Shown here piece by piece: positions 6,848-13,342 of a stretch of DNA of 13,342 bases. Origin of the DNA: Elusimicrobiota bacterium (GTDB taxonomy: Bacteria > RUG730). The position numbers and the translations under genes were made by a program. Below the pieces are notes generated by a model. It saw only the letters and a list, made by a program, of their open reading frames with translations, made no database searches and was not told the origin of the DNA. Location: NCBI GenBank assembly GCA_031259185.1, contig JAIRLV010000322.1, forward strand, positions 1 to 13,342. The letters are read 5' to 3'. The stretch's first letter is position 1, and every line of letters begins with the position of its first letter.

Positions 6848-6894
6848 AAATTAGTTAAAAATTTTACTATTACTAAAATAATTAAGGAATTTTT

Positions 6895-9579
6895 ATGATT
6901 TTTAATAAAATTTTACGTAACTTTTTTGTTTTTCAATTTATTTGTTTTGGGACTATTTTGGCAAGTAGTATCTATAATGAGCAAAACTATTATGCAAAGA
7001 CTTCTCTTTATTTAAATACAGAATTAGATTTAAGTTTTGTGACTAATAGATTGAATGATGGATGGGTTAAAGATACTGATAATTATCTATACGCTAACAA
7101 TGGAAAAAGCGATTCAACTCCATGGGATAATAATTTTAATGCAAAATTAGGAGTTGAAACGTATTTAAATTATAATAAAAATATCAAGGCAATGTTGGCT
7201 TTTGATATATATGGTAGCGAATATAATAGCTTATGGAGACCTATTAATGATCAAAATAAAAAATTTAATGAAAAAGCAGAATATATAAGCTTAAAAAAGG
7301 CAGAAATTAATATAAAAGATTATTTTTATCATTTGCGATATTTTAAAGGAATTCCACATTATCATTGGGGTTATGAAGGAGATTTATTTGGTTTTTATAA
7401 AGAACAATTTGAGACACAAAAATATTTGGATATAAGTGAGAGAACGATTCCAGAAGGAATAGAATTAGATTATAGTTTTAATACAATTGGAGATTTAAAA
7501 GTAATATATGGTGAACCTATTTGGGGGAGTCAAAATTCTGTTTATTTAAAACATAATTATGAAATAGGCAACTTTTCTAATTATTTTGTTTATAAAAATG
7601 AAAAATTGCCTTGGGAAGTAAAAGATGGAAAAGATAAATATAAAGAAGCATATTCTTTAAATACCAAAATTCAAAATTTTTTACCTTTTAATTTGAGTTT
7701 GGGGGTTATGTATCAACCATTTAGAGTTGGTAGTGAATACGATTATATAGAATATACTAGTTATGGCGATGGTGTTTTTGGCAGTAATTATATAAAAAAA
7801 ATAGATAAAGCGAAAAATTCTGATGGATTAGGTTATGCTATAAAATTAGATTACAAAAATTTTTATTGGTTAGACTATGTATCTTTTGAAAGCAAATACT
7901 TAGATATACTCGCAGGGAATAAACAAGAGTATAAACTTTCTTTAGATAAAATTTTAAATCGTAATTTTATAGTAGATTTTAAATTAAATTATAGAAAACC
8001 AATTATGGAGGCTAACCCTTTGATTTATGAGGGAACAATTAGCAATCTAGGACAACCTTATATGACACCGAGAGGTGAACATTCTCCTTTTTGGGTAGAT
8101 AATGATAATAGAGAAAAAATATCTGGTGATATTTCTTTATCGTATTTTCATTCTACAATGAATCCTACTTTACTATATAATTATGATATAGGGAATGTTG
8201 AATATTGGAATCTTAATGACAAAGATAATGTAGATTTTGCCGTAGCTTTTAATTATAATATACAAAAGTTTAAAGGTGCAACAGATTCTCAATATTATTT
8301 TGATAAAGATGGGAATGTTGTGTGGGAAACAATTGGTACATCAGGGCTTTTTGAGCCCAAAGAACCAATGAGTATTTACACCTTATTTATAAAAGGAAGG
8401 TATCAGACATTATTTAACTATAATTTTTATATTCAAACAGGTCAAAGTATAGCAACGGGTGCTTATCCTTATATAAAAAATCAATTTGATTCTATAACAG
8501 ATTTTCTAGACATGAATTTTAATCTAAATTTCAATAAATATTCTTTAAATTTAAAATATGGCAAAAATAACTGGGGCTATGAAGACTGGCATAGAGCTTT
8601 TGGTATAACATATGATAATTTATATAAACTAGAAATTTCAAGAGATTTTGGTATTTTTGGTAGATTTGGCATATCTTACTTAAATGTTTTTCAAAATAAA
8701 TATAAGACAGAAATTATAGAAATTCCAAGTTTTGAAGAAATTATGGTGAAGTGGGTATATAATTTTGAAAGAATATATATATTAAAAAATTATGAGTATG
8801 AGAAAAATATTGAAAAAAATAAATTAGTAGATATAGAAGGCAAAGATTCTTTAGATGACAAAATTATTATATCATCAAAAAGCAATATTTTGACATCTAA
8901 TAATGATGGGATGAATGATATAATAAGGTTTGCTATATATTGGAAATCTAGTAAAAATATCAATAATTGGGAAATTTCAATATATGAATATAATGGAGAC
9001 AATTTGGTTTATAAAAAAGAAGGATATGGAGACCTACCTTCTTTCTTTGAATGGACTGGTAAAACAGAATTAGTTCCAGAATTAAAAGAAGGGCAATATT
9101 ATATAAAAATAATAGCAAAAGATACAAAAAATAATATAATAGATAGTAATAAGTATAATTTTGATTTATATTTTAATGAAAGTATAATAAATGATGATAT
9201 ATTATTAGAATTAACAAAAAATTCTGATATAAATATAAATGAGACATACAAATCAATAATATTTACTTATAAATTGGATAACATATATAATGTTTCTAAT
9301 GGGAAAATAAATTATAAAAATATTGATGATATTTTGATTATCTTGAAAAAAAATGAAGTTAATAAAATAAAAATAAATATTTATGTAAATTTTGGCAGAA
9401 GTATTATAGACGATCAAAATATATCAAATAAAATAGGATTAGAGATATCAAAATATTTAGTACAAAAAGGCATTGATTATAAATTAATAGAAAGTTTAGG
9501 AATTAGTATAAAAGATAAAAATAAATTGACTAATATTAATGAAAATATTATTAATATAGAATGCTCTTATAATGTATAA
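6895..9579 (+). CDS. Large outer-membrane beta-barrel protein with FlgD-like Ig and degenerate OmpA-like C-terminal domains
   Basis: An 894-residue exported protein. A signal peptide ends near residue 23 (GTILA-SS), with AAGGAA at 6884-6889 just ahead of ATG 6895. Residues ~30-640 are rich in aromatic and alternating polar/hydrophobic strands with Asn/Asp/Gly turns (for example FNAKLGVETYLNYN and YSLNLKYGKNNWGYE), typical of an outer-membrane barrel. After an acidic/lysine linker, residues ~657-755 look like a FlgD/gliding-motility type Ig domain: TSNNDGMND at ~667-675, then W, IYEYNGD, the FEWTGK turn (W720) and EGQYYIKIIAKD. Residues ~803-894 resemble an OmpA-like peptidoglycan-binding domain (NISNKIGLEISKYLVQKGID), but the usual TD...LS..RA signature is missing. 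The role may be surface transport or wall-anchored scaffolding. It is first in the envelope gene set, behind three tandem promoters. Confidence 0.75.
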   Translation: MIFNKILRNFFVFQFICFGTILASSIYNEQNYYAKTSLYLNTELDLSFVTNRLNDGWVKDTDNYLYANNGKSDSTPWDNNFNAKLGVETYLNYNKNIKAMLAFDIYGSEYNSLWRPINDQNKKFNEKAEYISLKKAEINIKDYFYHLRYFKGIPHYHWGYEGDLFGFYKEQFETQKYLDISERTIPEGIELDYSFNTIGDLKVIYGEPIWGSQNSVYLKHNYEIGNFSNYFVYKNEKLPWEVKDGKDKYKEAYSLNTKIQNFLPFNLSLGVMYQPFRVGSEYDYIEYTSYGDGVFGSNYIKKIDKAKNSDGLGYAIKLDYKNFYWLDYVSFESKYLDILAGNKQEYKLSLDKILNRNFIVDFKLNYRKPIMEANPLIYEGTISNLGQPYMTPRGEHSPFWVDNDNREKISGDISLSYFHSTMNPTLLYNYDIGNVEYWNLNDKDNVDFAVAFNYNIQKFKGATDSQYYFDKDGNVVWETIGTSGLFEPKEPMSIYTLFIKGRYQTLFNYNFYIQTGQSIATGAYPYIKNQFDSITDFLDMNFNLNFNKYSLNLKYGKNNWGYEDWHRAFGITYDNLYKLEISRDFGIFGRFGISYLNVFQNKYKTEIIEIPSFEEIMVKWVYNFERIYILKNYEYEKNIEKNKLVDIEGKDSLDDKIIISSKSNILTSNNDGMNDIIRFAIYWKSSKNINNWEISIYEYNGDNLVYKKEGYGDLPSFFEWTGKTELVPELKEGQYYIKIIAKDTKNNIIDSNKYNFDLYFNESIINDDILLELTKNSDININETYKSIIFTYKLDNIYNVSNGKINYKNIDDILIILKKNEVNKIKINIYVNFGRSIIDDQNISNKIGLEISKYLVQKGIDYKLIESLGISIKDKNKLTNINENIINIECSYNV

Positions 9580-9593
9580 AAAGTAGGAATTAT

Positions 9594-10229
9594 ATGAAAA
9601 ATAAAATTATATATTTATTATTATTTGCTTTTGTTTTCAGTATTATTGCATGTAATAGCAAGGATACAAAGAATCCGATAGAATATATAAATAGTTTTGG
9701 ACCAGTTTGGATGATATTTGATAACTATATAAATTCTAATGACATAATTATTAATAAATATACAGATAATAGCAAATCTTTTTTAGATTTTAATTATTTT
9801 GATGGACATGAAAAAGTGATTTATCTTTATTGGAATGGGGATAAAGCAAAAGTTTTAGATCCATATAGCGAGAATTATGGAAAGGAACAATTATGGTATG
9901 GATTTTATCTAGAATTTGAAAATACTAGAGATTTAATAGAAGCAGGATATACTCATATAGAATTTTTTTTGAAAGGGGCATTAAATGGAAATAATATTTT
10001 AGAAGTTACAGGTTTTTCTGCAGATGAATGTATAGAGTTAAATGAAAATAGTGTTGATAAAAATGATTATAAAAAGTATAATATAGAAATTCCTACAAAT
10101 AAATTACAAAATGTAAAGAAAATTATAGGATTTGCTTTGAAAAATAAAAGTGGCATTTTTCTTGATTTGCCTTCAGGTGAAGCAAAAGTTTTTATAGATA
10201 AAATACAATTAGTAAAAAAAACAAACTAA
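9594..10229 (+). CDS. Lipoprotein with jelly-roll (carbohydrate-binding-like) domain
   Basis: A 211-residue protein with a lipoprotein signal: short basic start, hydrophobic core, and lipobox SIIAC with Cys20 as the predicted lipidated residue; a hydrophilic linker (NSKDTKNP) follows. The mature part is beta-rich. The order of motifs resembles the galactose-binding-type jelly-roll family: IFDNY early (41-45), a central strand IEFFLKG (122-128), then YKKYNIEIPTN.LQNVKKIIGFAL (159-182) and a closing VFIDKIQLV (199-207). This late layout parallels the C-terminal modules of the proteins at 10770 and 11835, so it may be a distant relative. AGTAGGA at 9582-9588 sits 5 nt before the ATG, and the gap from the barrel gene is 14 bp, so the two are probably co-transcribed. 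Ligand unknown. Confidence 0.75.
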   Translation: MKNKIIYLLLFAFVFSIIACNSKDTKNPIEYINSFGPVWMIFDNYINSNDIIINKYTDNSKSFLDFNYFDGHEKVIYLYWNGDKAKVLDPYSENYGKEQLWYGFYLEFENTRDLIEAGYTHIEFFLKGALNGNNILEVTGFSADECIELNENSVDKNDYKKYNIEIPTNKLQNVKKIIGFALKNKSGIFLDLPSGEAKVFIDKIQLVKKTN

Positions 10230-10244
10230 AATAGGAGCCTAGTT

Positions 10245-10721
10245 TTGAATATTTTTAATATAAATAAAATTTTTATTTTGTTATTAATAATAATTTTTAG
10301 TTTTAATAATGTATTTTCATATACAAAAGCTAATGATTTGACAAAAAAAAATTTAAATAGTAATTTGTATAGATCAATTTTGTATCCTGGATTAGGACAA
10401 TATTATATTGGAAATAAAACAAAAGGTGTTACTTTTATGGCTGGAACAACTTTTGCTATATTAGGTGCTATTTACTCTTATAATAGAGCTAATAGTAAAT
10501 ATAATGATTATAAAAGTTTAAGTTATGATAATAAAGACTTGTATGATGATTATTCAGAAAAAATTGATCAAATGTATATGTTTATTGGTGCAGGGATACT
10601 GATTTGGATATTTAATATTTATGATATTTATAAAGACACGAAAAGTTTGCAAAAAAGAGAAGGACTTAATATATCTTTAGAAAATAAAGAAGCTATTATT
10701 TCTTATTCAAAGACGTTGTAA
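10245..10721 (+). CDS. Exported or membrane protein with PGLGQYY motif (DUF5683-like)
   Basis: A 158-residue protein starting at TTG 10245, with AGGAG (10233-10237) 7 nt upstream supporting this rare start. The N-terminus is a signal sequence or membrane anchor (hydrophobic ~9-24). The motif RSILYPGLGQYYIGNKTKG (43-61) is characteristic of a widespread small membrane family often annotated DUF5683 or TM2-like, whose function is poorly known. Two further hydrophobic segments follow at ~61-79 and ~111-128, separated by a charged Tyr/Asp/Lys stretch. The family assignment rests on the PGLGQ motif and helix layout only. It lies 15 bp after the lipoprotein gene, inside the envelope gene set. Confidence 0.65.
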   Translation: MNIFNINKIFILLLIIIFSFNNVFSYTKANDLTKKNLNSNLYRSILYPGLGQYYIGNKTKGVTFMAGTTFAILGAIYSYNRANSKYNDYKSLSYDNKDLYDDYSEKIDQMYMFIGAGILIWIFNIYDIYKDTKSLQKREGLNISLENKEAIISYSKTL

Positions 10722-10749
10722 TTGAAAAAAATTATTAAATAAATATAAT
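10722..10749 (+). promoter_or_regulatory. Possible internal promoter ahead of the 10770 gene
   Basis: TTGAAA at 10722-10727, 16-nt spacer, TATAAT at 10744-10749, in the 48-bp gap between genes. The boxes are good matches, but the expected start (~10756) falls on the ribosome site AGAGGAG (10754-10760), leaving almost no leader. It may be fortuitous. Confidence 0.3.
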
Positions 10750-10769
10750 TTATAGAGGAGTTAAGTATA

Positions 10770-11555
10770 ATGTTTAAAAAAAATGTAAATTTTAAAATTA
10801 GTTTTCTTGTGTTAATTTTCTTTGTTTTTAGTCTATCTTTAACATTTTCTGCTGATGGAGATTTCGATTTTCAATTTGGAACTTTTTTAGATTCAAGCGC
10901 TCAAGGACAAAATAGTAGTAATGAGATGTCAAAGGAAGAAAAGAAATTAGAAAAAGAAATTAAAAAAGAAGGAAAAAAATACAATGATATTGTTGATATG
11001 AGGAGTGTGAGGCGGGTTAACCAAAATCAAAATATTAAATTTGATAAAGTATATATTTACAAAGACGTTAATTATACAAAAAATAATTATATACCAAGTG
11101 GTTTTATGGGAGATTATGGAGATTTAAAACTTACTATGAGAAATTATGTTAAACCTTATAAAGGGATATCTTGTCTGAAAATTAGTTATTCTGCAGCACA
11201 TAGTCAGGGGGCTGGTTGGGCTGGTATTTATTGGCAGGAACCTCTTAATAACTGGGGGACAGAGGACAAAGGATTGAATTTAACAGGTGCTAAAAGATTA
11301 GTTTTTTTTATAAAAGGTGAGAAAGGTGGAGAAGTTATTGATAAAATAAAGGTTGGTGGTATTAAAGGAGAATTTTCTGATTCAGCAGATGTTGATTTTG
11401 GACCAATAATCTTGAAGAAAAGTTGGAAAAAATATATTGTTGATTTACAAGGACATGATATGAGTTATATAATAGGTGGGTTTTGTTTTGTAGTTACTTC
11501 TGAAAGTAATCCTGAAGGGATAGTTTTTTATTTAGATGAGATATATTTCGAATAG
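10770..11555 (+). CDS. Exported protein with C-terminal GWAGIYWQ/YLDEIYFE module (putative carbohydrate-binding)
   Basis: A 261-residue protein with a signal peptide (cleavage near TFSA-D, 28/29), an acidic/Gln-Ser stretch, a short highly charged helical linker (~54-72, KEEKKLEKEIKKEGKKY), and from ~88 a ~170-residue beta-rich module. Landmarks are PSGFMGDYGD (109-118), GWAGIYWQ (149-156), NNWG (160-163), GEKGGE (183-188), KVGG (194-197) and the C-terminal YLDEIYFE (254-261). The same landmarks in the same order end the protein at 11835, so the two are paralogous modules. Several exposed Trp/Tyr and a jelly-roll-like strand layout suggest glycan binding; this is inference. AGAGGAG at 10754-10760, 9 nt before ATG 10770, supports the start. 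No catalytic motif is seen. Confidence 0.75.
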   Translation: MFKKNVNFKISFLVLIFFVFSLSLTFSADGDFDFQFGTFLDSSAQGQNSSNEMSKEEKKLEKEIKKEGKKYNDIVDMRSVRRVNQNQNIKFDKVYIYKDVNYTKNNYIPSGFMGDYGDLKLTMRNYVKPYKGISCLKISYSAAHSQGAGWAGIYWQEPLNNWGTEDKGLNLTGAKRLVFFIKGEKGGEVIDKIKVGGIKGEFSDSADVDFGPIILKKSWKKYIVDLQGHDMSYIIGGFCFVVTSESNPEGIVFYLDEIYFE

Positions 11556-11603
11556 AATTTTAATTATTTTTTATTCTCTAATTTTTCGTTTTTTAACATT
11601 TTT

Positions 11604-11609
11604 TATAAT
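11604..11609 (+). promoter_or_regulatory. Possible -10 element in the 79-bp gap before the small exported peptide gene
   Basis: A perfect TATAAT 31 nt before the preferred ATG 11641, in a T-rich gap. No clear -35 box lies at the right distance (only T-rich sequence at 11581-11587). Listed because this gap is the largest break within the right-hand gene set. Confidence 0.25.
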
Positions 11610-11640
11610 ATAACAAAAAAATAATAAGAGAGAAATGATT

Positions 11641-11829
11641 ATGTATAAAAGAATTTTATTAATATTGTTTTTTTTATGTTATTTGTTTAATATATTTTAT
11701 TTATCTTATGCAAATGATTTAGATTCACTAGATTCTATAAATAATACTGTCTTGAAAAAATATGATTTGAAAAAAGATATATATGTACAATTTGTTTTAG
11801 ATATTGATTCTTTGTTTGAGGAAATTTAA
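11641..11829 (+). CDS. Small exported protein, function unknown
   Basis: About 62 residues. From ATG 11641 the protein is MYKRILLILFF..., with the purine stretch AGAGAG (11627-11632) 8 nt upstream; the in-frame ATG at 11635 is only 2 nt from that stretch and is less likely. The N-terminus is a clear signal peptide ending near SYA-ND (about residue 25), leaving a mature peptide of only ~37 residues (charged, DSLDSINN then KKYDLKKDIYVQFV). I recognise no family. The stop lies 5 bp before the next gene, and its 3' end supplies the next gene's GAGGAAA ribosome site. It may be a genuine small secreted component or the remnant of a longer gene cut by deletion. Confidence 0.5.
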   Translation: MYKRILLILFFLCYLFNIFYLSYANDLDSLDSINNTVLKKYDLKKDIYVQFVLDIDSLFEEI

Positions 11830-11834
11830 AAAAA

Positions 11835-13268
11835 ATGAGGACAATTTTGAAAAATAAACATAATATTCTTAAATTATTGTTGCTATTTTTGTTATTATTA
11901 AATTTATCTTTTTTATATTCAGTTGATTATGTTAATCAGATAGAAAAAGTTAAAAAAAAGCAAGAAAAACAAGAAAATGAAAATACTAATAAAATAACAG
12001 AAACAGGAATGAGTTTATTAGACGATATAAATGCTTATAGAAAAAAATATACATCTAATGGTGATGTGTTGATAATTTTTCCTGATAAATTAAATATTAA
12101 TAATAGAGAAGCCAAAAAAGTTGCTAATAAAATAAATAAAGAACTTAAAAATTATTTGTCTTATTGGTTTAATTATTGGAAAATAAGTGTAAGTTTTTTA
12201 AATTTTGATTCATATGAAATAGAAGCAGATAAAGATTACATCAATATTGTTTTTACTCAATTGGAAGAACTTTACGATGAAAATTCTATTAATAGAATAA
12301 ATAATATCATTGGTAAGTTAAAAAGTATTCCAGAGGTACAAGTTTCAGAAGGTGGAAGAAATATTAAAATAGATTTAAATTCTTTTATAAATGTTAATAC
12401 AATGGAAATGCGGGCATTAGGATTTTTAGTACTAGATAATATAATTGAAATTATGAGATATTCTAATAACAACGCAGGAATTAAGATCGGCGTATATAAA
12501 AAAGTAAATTATAATTTTAGTGGCGCAAGTCATAAAAAGATTTTAGATAAAATTTATCCAATTTTATATGAATTGAAAAAACATAATAACGAGTCAGATA
12601 TATATATATTATCTAAACCACAAACTGACGATTTTAATCAAGAATTAGATATTGTTATATTCAAAGATAAAATAGGAAAAGAAGGAATTACAAAATATTT
12701 TACAGATGGAGATGATTCAAAAATAAAACAAATAGATCTTAATAACATTTTTATCAGTAATATGCCAAAGAAATATATATATATTAATGGCTATTCCCAA
12801 GATTATTCTTATTATCCAACAGGTTGGATGGGTGATAGTAATGATATAAAAGTAGATTTTAACTTTAAACTTGACGAAAGAGAATGTATTAAAATAGAAT
12901 ATATTCCTTTAGGACATAAAGGGTGGGCTGGTATTACATGGCAATATCCTCCTAATAATTGGGGGAATAGAAACGAAGGTGGATTTGATTTAAGAGGTTA
13001 TAAAAAATTGGTTTTTTATGCTAGGGGAGAAAAAGGAAATGAAAAAGTTGCTGAATTTAAGGTAGGTGGCGTACAAGGAGGTCAATATGGAGATTCAGAC
13101 ACTATTTGGATTGGAAATATAAAATTAAAAGATACATGGACTAGATATGAAATAGATTTAAAGACAAAAAAATTAGATAATATTATAAGTGGATTTAATT
13201 TTATTTTGAATAAATATGATAATAAATATGGATGTAGAATATATTTATCAGAAATATATTTTGAATAA
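11835..13268 (+). CDS. Exported two-domain protein: novel N-terminal region plus GWAGITWQ/YLSEIYFE module
   Basis: A 477-residue protein with a Leu-rich signal peptide (~11-29, SFLYS-V), a Lys/Glu/Gln-rich linker (35-50), a ~240-residue region I do not recognise, and a C-terminal module (~312-477) homologous to that of the 10770 protein: PTGWMGD (328-334), GWAGITWQ (363-370), NNWG (374-377), GEKGNE (398-403), KVGG (409-412), YLSEIYFE (470-477). Within the unknown region, 168-222 (VSEGGRNIKIDLNSF then LDNIIEIMRYSNN.AGIKIGVYK) has the rhythm of an OmpA/MotB-like fold without its signature residues. ATG 11835 has GAGGAAA (11818-11824) 10 nt upstream. TTG 11847 (MKNKHNILK) with AGGA at 11838-11841 is a credible alternative start. 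It is probably envelope-located and glycan- or wall-binding, by inference. Confidence 0.72.
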   Translation: MRTILKNKHNILKLLLLFLLLLNLSFLYSVDYVNQIEKVKKKQEKQENENTNKITETGMSLLDDINAYRKKYTSNGDVLIIFPDKLNINNREAKKVANKINKELKNYLSYWFNYWKISVSFLNFDSYEIEADKDYINIVFTQLEELYDENSINRINNIIGKLKSIPEVQVSEGGRNIKIDLNSFINVNTMEMRALGFLVLDNIIEIMRYSNNNAGIKIGVYKKVNYNFSGASHKKILDKIYPILYELKKHNNESDIYILSKPQTDDFNQELDIVIFKDKIGKEGITKYFTDGDDSKIKQIDLNNIFISNMPKKYIYINGYSQDYSYYPTGWMGDSNDIKVDFNFKLDERECIKIEYIPLGHKGWAGITWQYPPNNWGNRNEGGFDLRGYKKLVFYARGEKGNEKVAEFKVGGVQGGQYGDSDTIWIGNIKLKDTWTRYEIDLKTKKLDNIISGFNFILNKYDNKYGCRIYLSEIYFE

Positions 13269-13318
13269 ATATATATAATATAAAATTTGAATAAATAAAT
13301 TATAAAAAGGTTTTATTT

Positions 13319-13342
13319 ATGAATAAAAAAAATATTTTTTTA
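13319..13342 (+). CDS. Start of a further gene (3' truncated by window edge), probably exported
   Basis: ATG 13319 begins MNKKNIFL before the window ends. AAAAAGG at 13304-13310 lies 8 nt upstream. A basic start followed by hydrophobic residues is what the other exported proteins here have, so this is likely another envelope gene in the same direction, 50 bp after the previous stop. Only eight codons are visible. Confidence 0.55.

Noticed and set aside
6601-6894. CRISPR array or insertion sequence explanation for the tandem repeats
   Set aside because: The units are contiguous 104-bp direct repeats without unique spacers, so not CRISPR. There is no transposase, terminal inverted repeat or target-site duplication, so not an insertion sequence.
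8790-9002. Minus-strand open frame inside the barrel gene
   Set aside because: Antisense shadow of the linker and Ig domain coding sequence; hydrophobic only because of AT-rich antisense codons.
11554-11577. Possible terminator (AGAAT ... ATTCT) after the 10770 gene
   Set aside because: Only five A/T-dominated pairs with a 14-nt loop; not distinguishable from chance in this composition.
11635-11880. A frameshift joining the small exported protein to the next gene
   Set aside because: The second gene begins with its own complete signal peptide, so joining the frames would put two signal peptides in one protein. Two separate genes are the simpler reading.
12272-12472. Minus-strand open frame inside the 11835 gene
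   Set aside because: Antisense to a continuous, well-initiated plus-strand gene, without independent support.
1-13342. tRNA, rRNA or classical riboswitch genes
   Set aside because: No GC-rich structured block, tRNA T-loop motif or recognisable riboswitch core was seen in any gap, and the only gap near 300 bp is the promoter-repeat block.

Overview
The window is very AT-rich (roughly 27% G+C by eye). Every convincing gene lies on the plus strand. The organism is a Gram-negative-type (diderm) bacterium: there is an outer-membrane-type beta-barrel protein, a lipoprotein and a run of Sec-exported proteins. Shine-Dalgarno sites (GGAGG, AGGAG, AAGGA) sit ahead of most genes, and the standard genetic code reads cleanly. 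I cannot name the phylum. The FlgD-like Ig / OmpA-like fusion and the PGLGQ protein are the kind of thing seen in spirochaetes and in several poorly cultured diderm phyla, but this is only a hint.

Left part (1-2897): a carbohydrate-uptake ABC importer, with the 3' part of a periplasmic sugar-binding protein followed by two MalF/MalG-type permeases. No ATPase gene is present, so the importer probably uses a shared one encoded elsewhere. Next (2959-6600) come two overlapping, homologous exported proteins with a single TPR-like helix pair followed by a clan GH-A (GH2-type) TIM barrel. The second keeps both catalytic glutamates (NE at 422-423, TEYG at 519-522) and has two EF-hand-like calcium loops. 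The first has lost these residues and looks like a pseudoenzyme partner.

Middle (6601-6894): a non-coding block with two tandem 104-bp units plus a truncated third. Each unit holds a textbook sigma-70 promoter (TTGCAA, 17-nt spacer, TATAAT), so three identical promoters lie at exact 104-bp intervals ahead of the right-hand gene group. The two full units also carry a Shine-Dalgarno-like AAGG in a hairpin loop and a tiny or decayed reading frame.

Right part (6895-13342): a tightly packed set of envelope genes. In order these are an 894-residue beta-barrel with FlgD-like Ig and degenerate OmpA-like C-terminal domains, a lipoprotein with a jelly-roll-like domain, a PGLGQ membrane protein, two exported proteins sharing a ~170-residue C-terminal module (GWAGI.WQ, NNWG, YL.EIYFE) separated by a ~62-residue exported peptide, and the first eight codons of a further gene.

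Taken together the window reads as a glycan-acquisition or cell-surface locus: secreted hydrolase plus inactive paralogue, outer-membrane barrel, several putative carbohydrate-binding modules, and inner-membrane sugar import. That functional link is inferred from gene order and domain types; no substrate can be read from the sequence.
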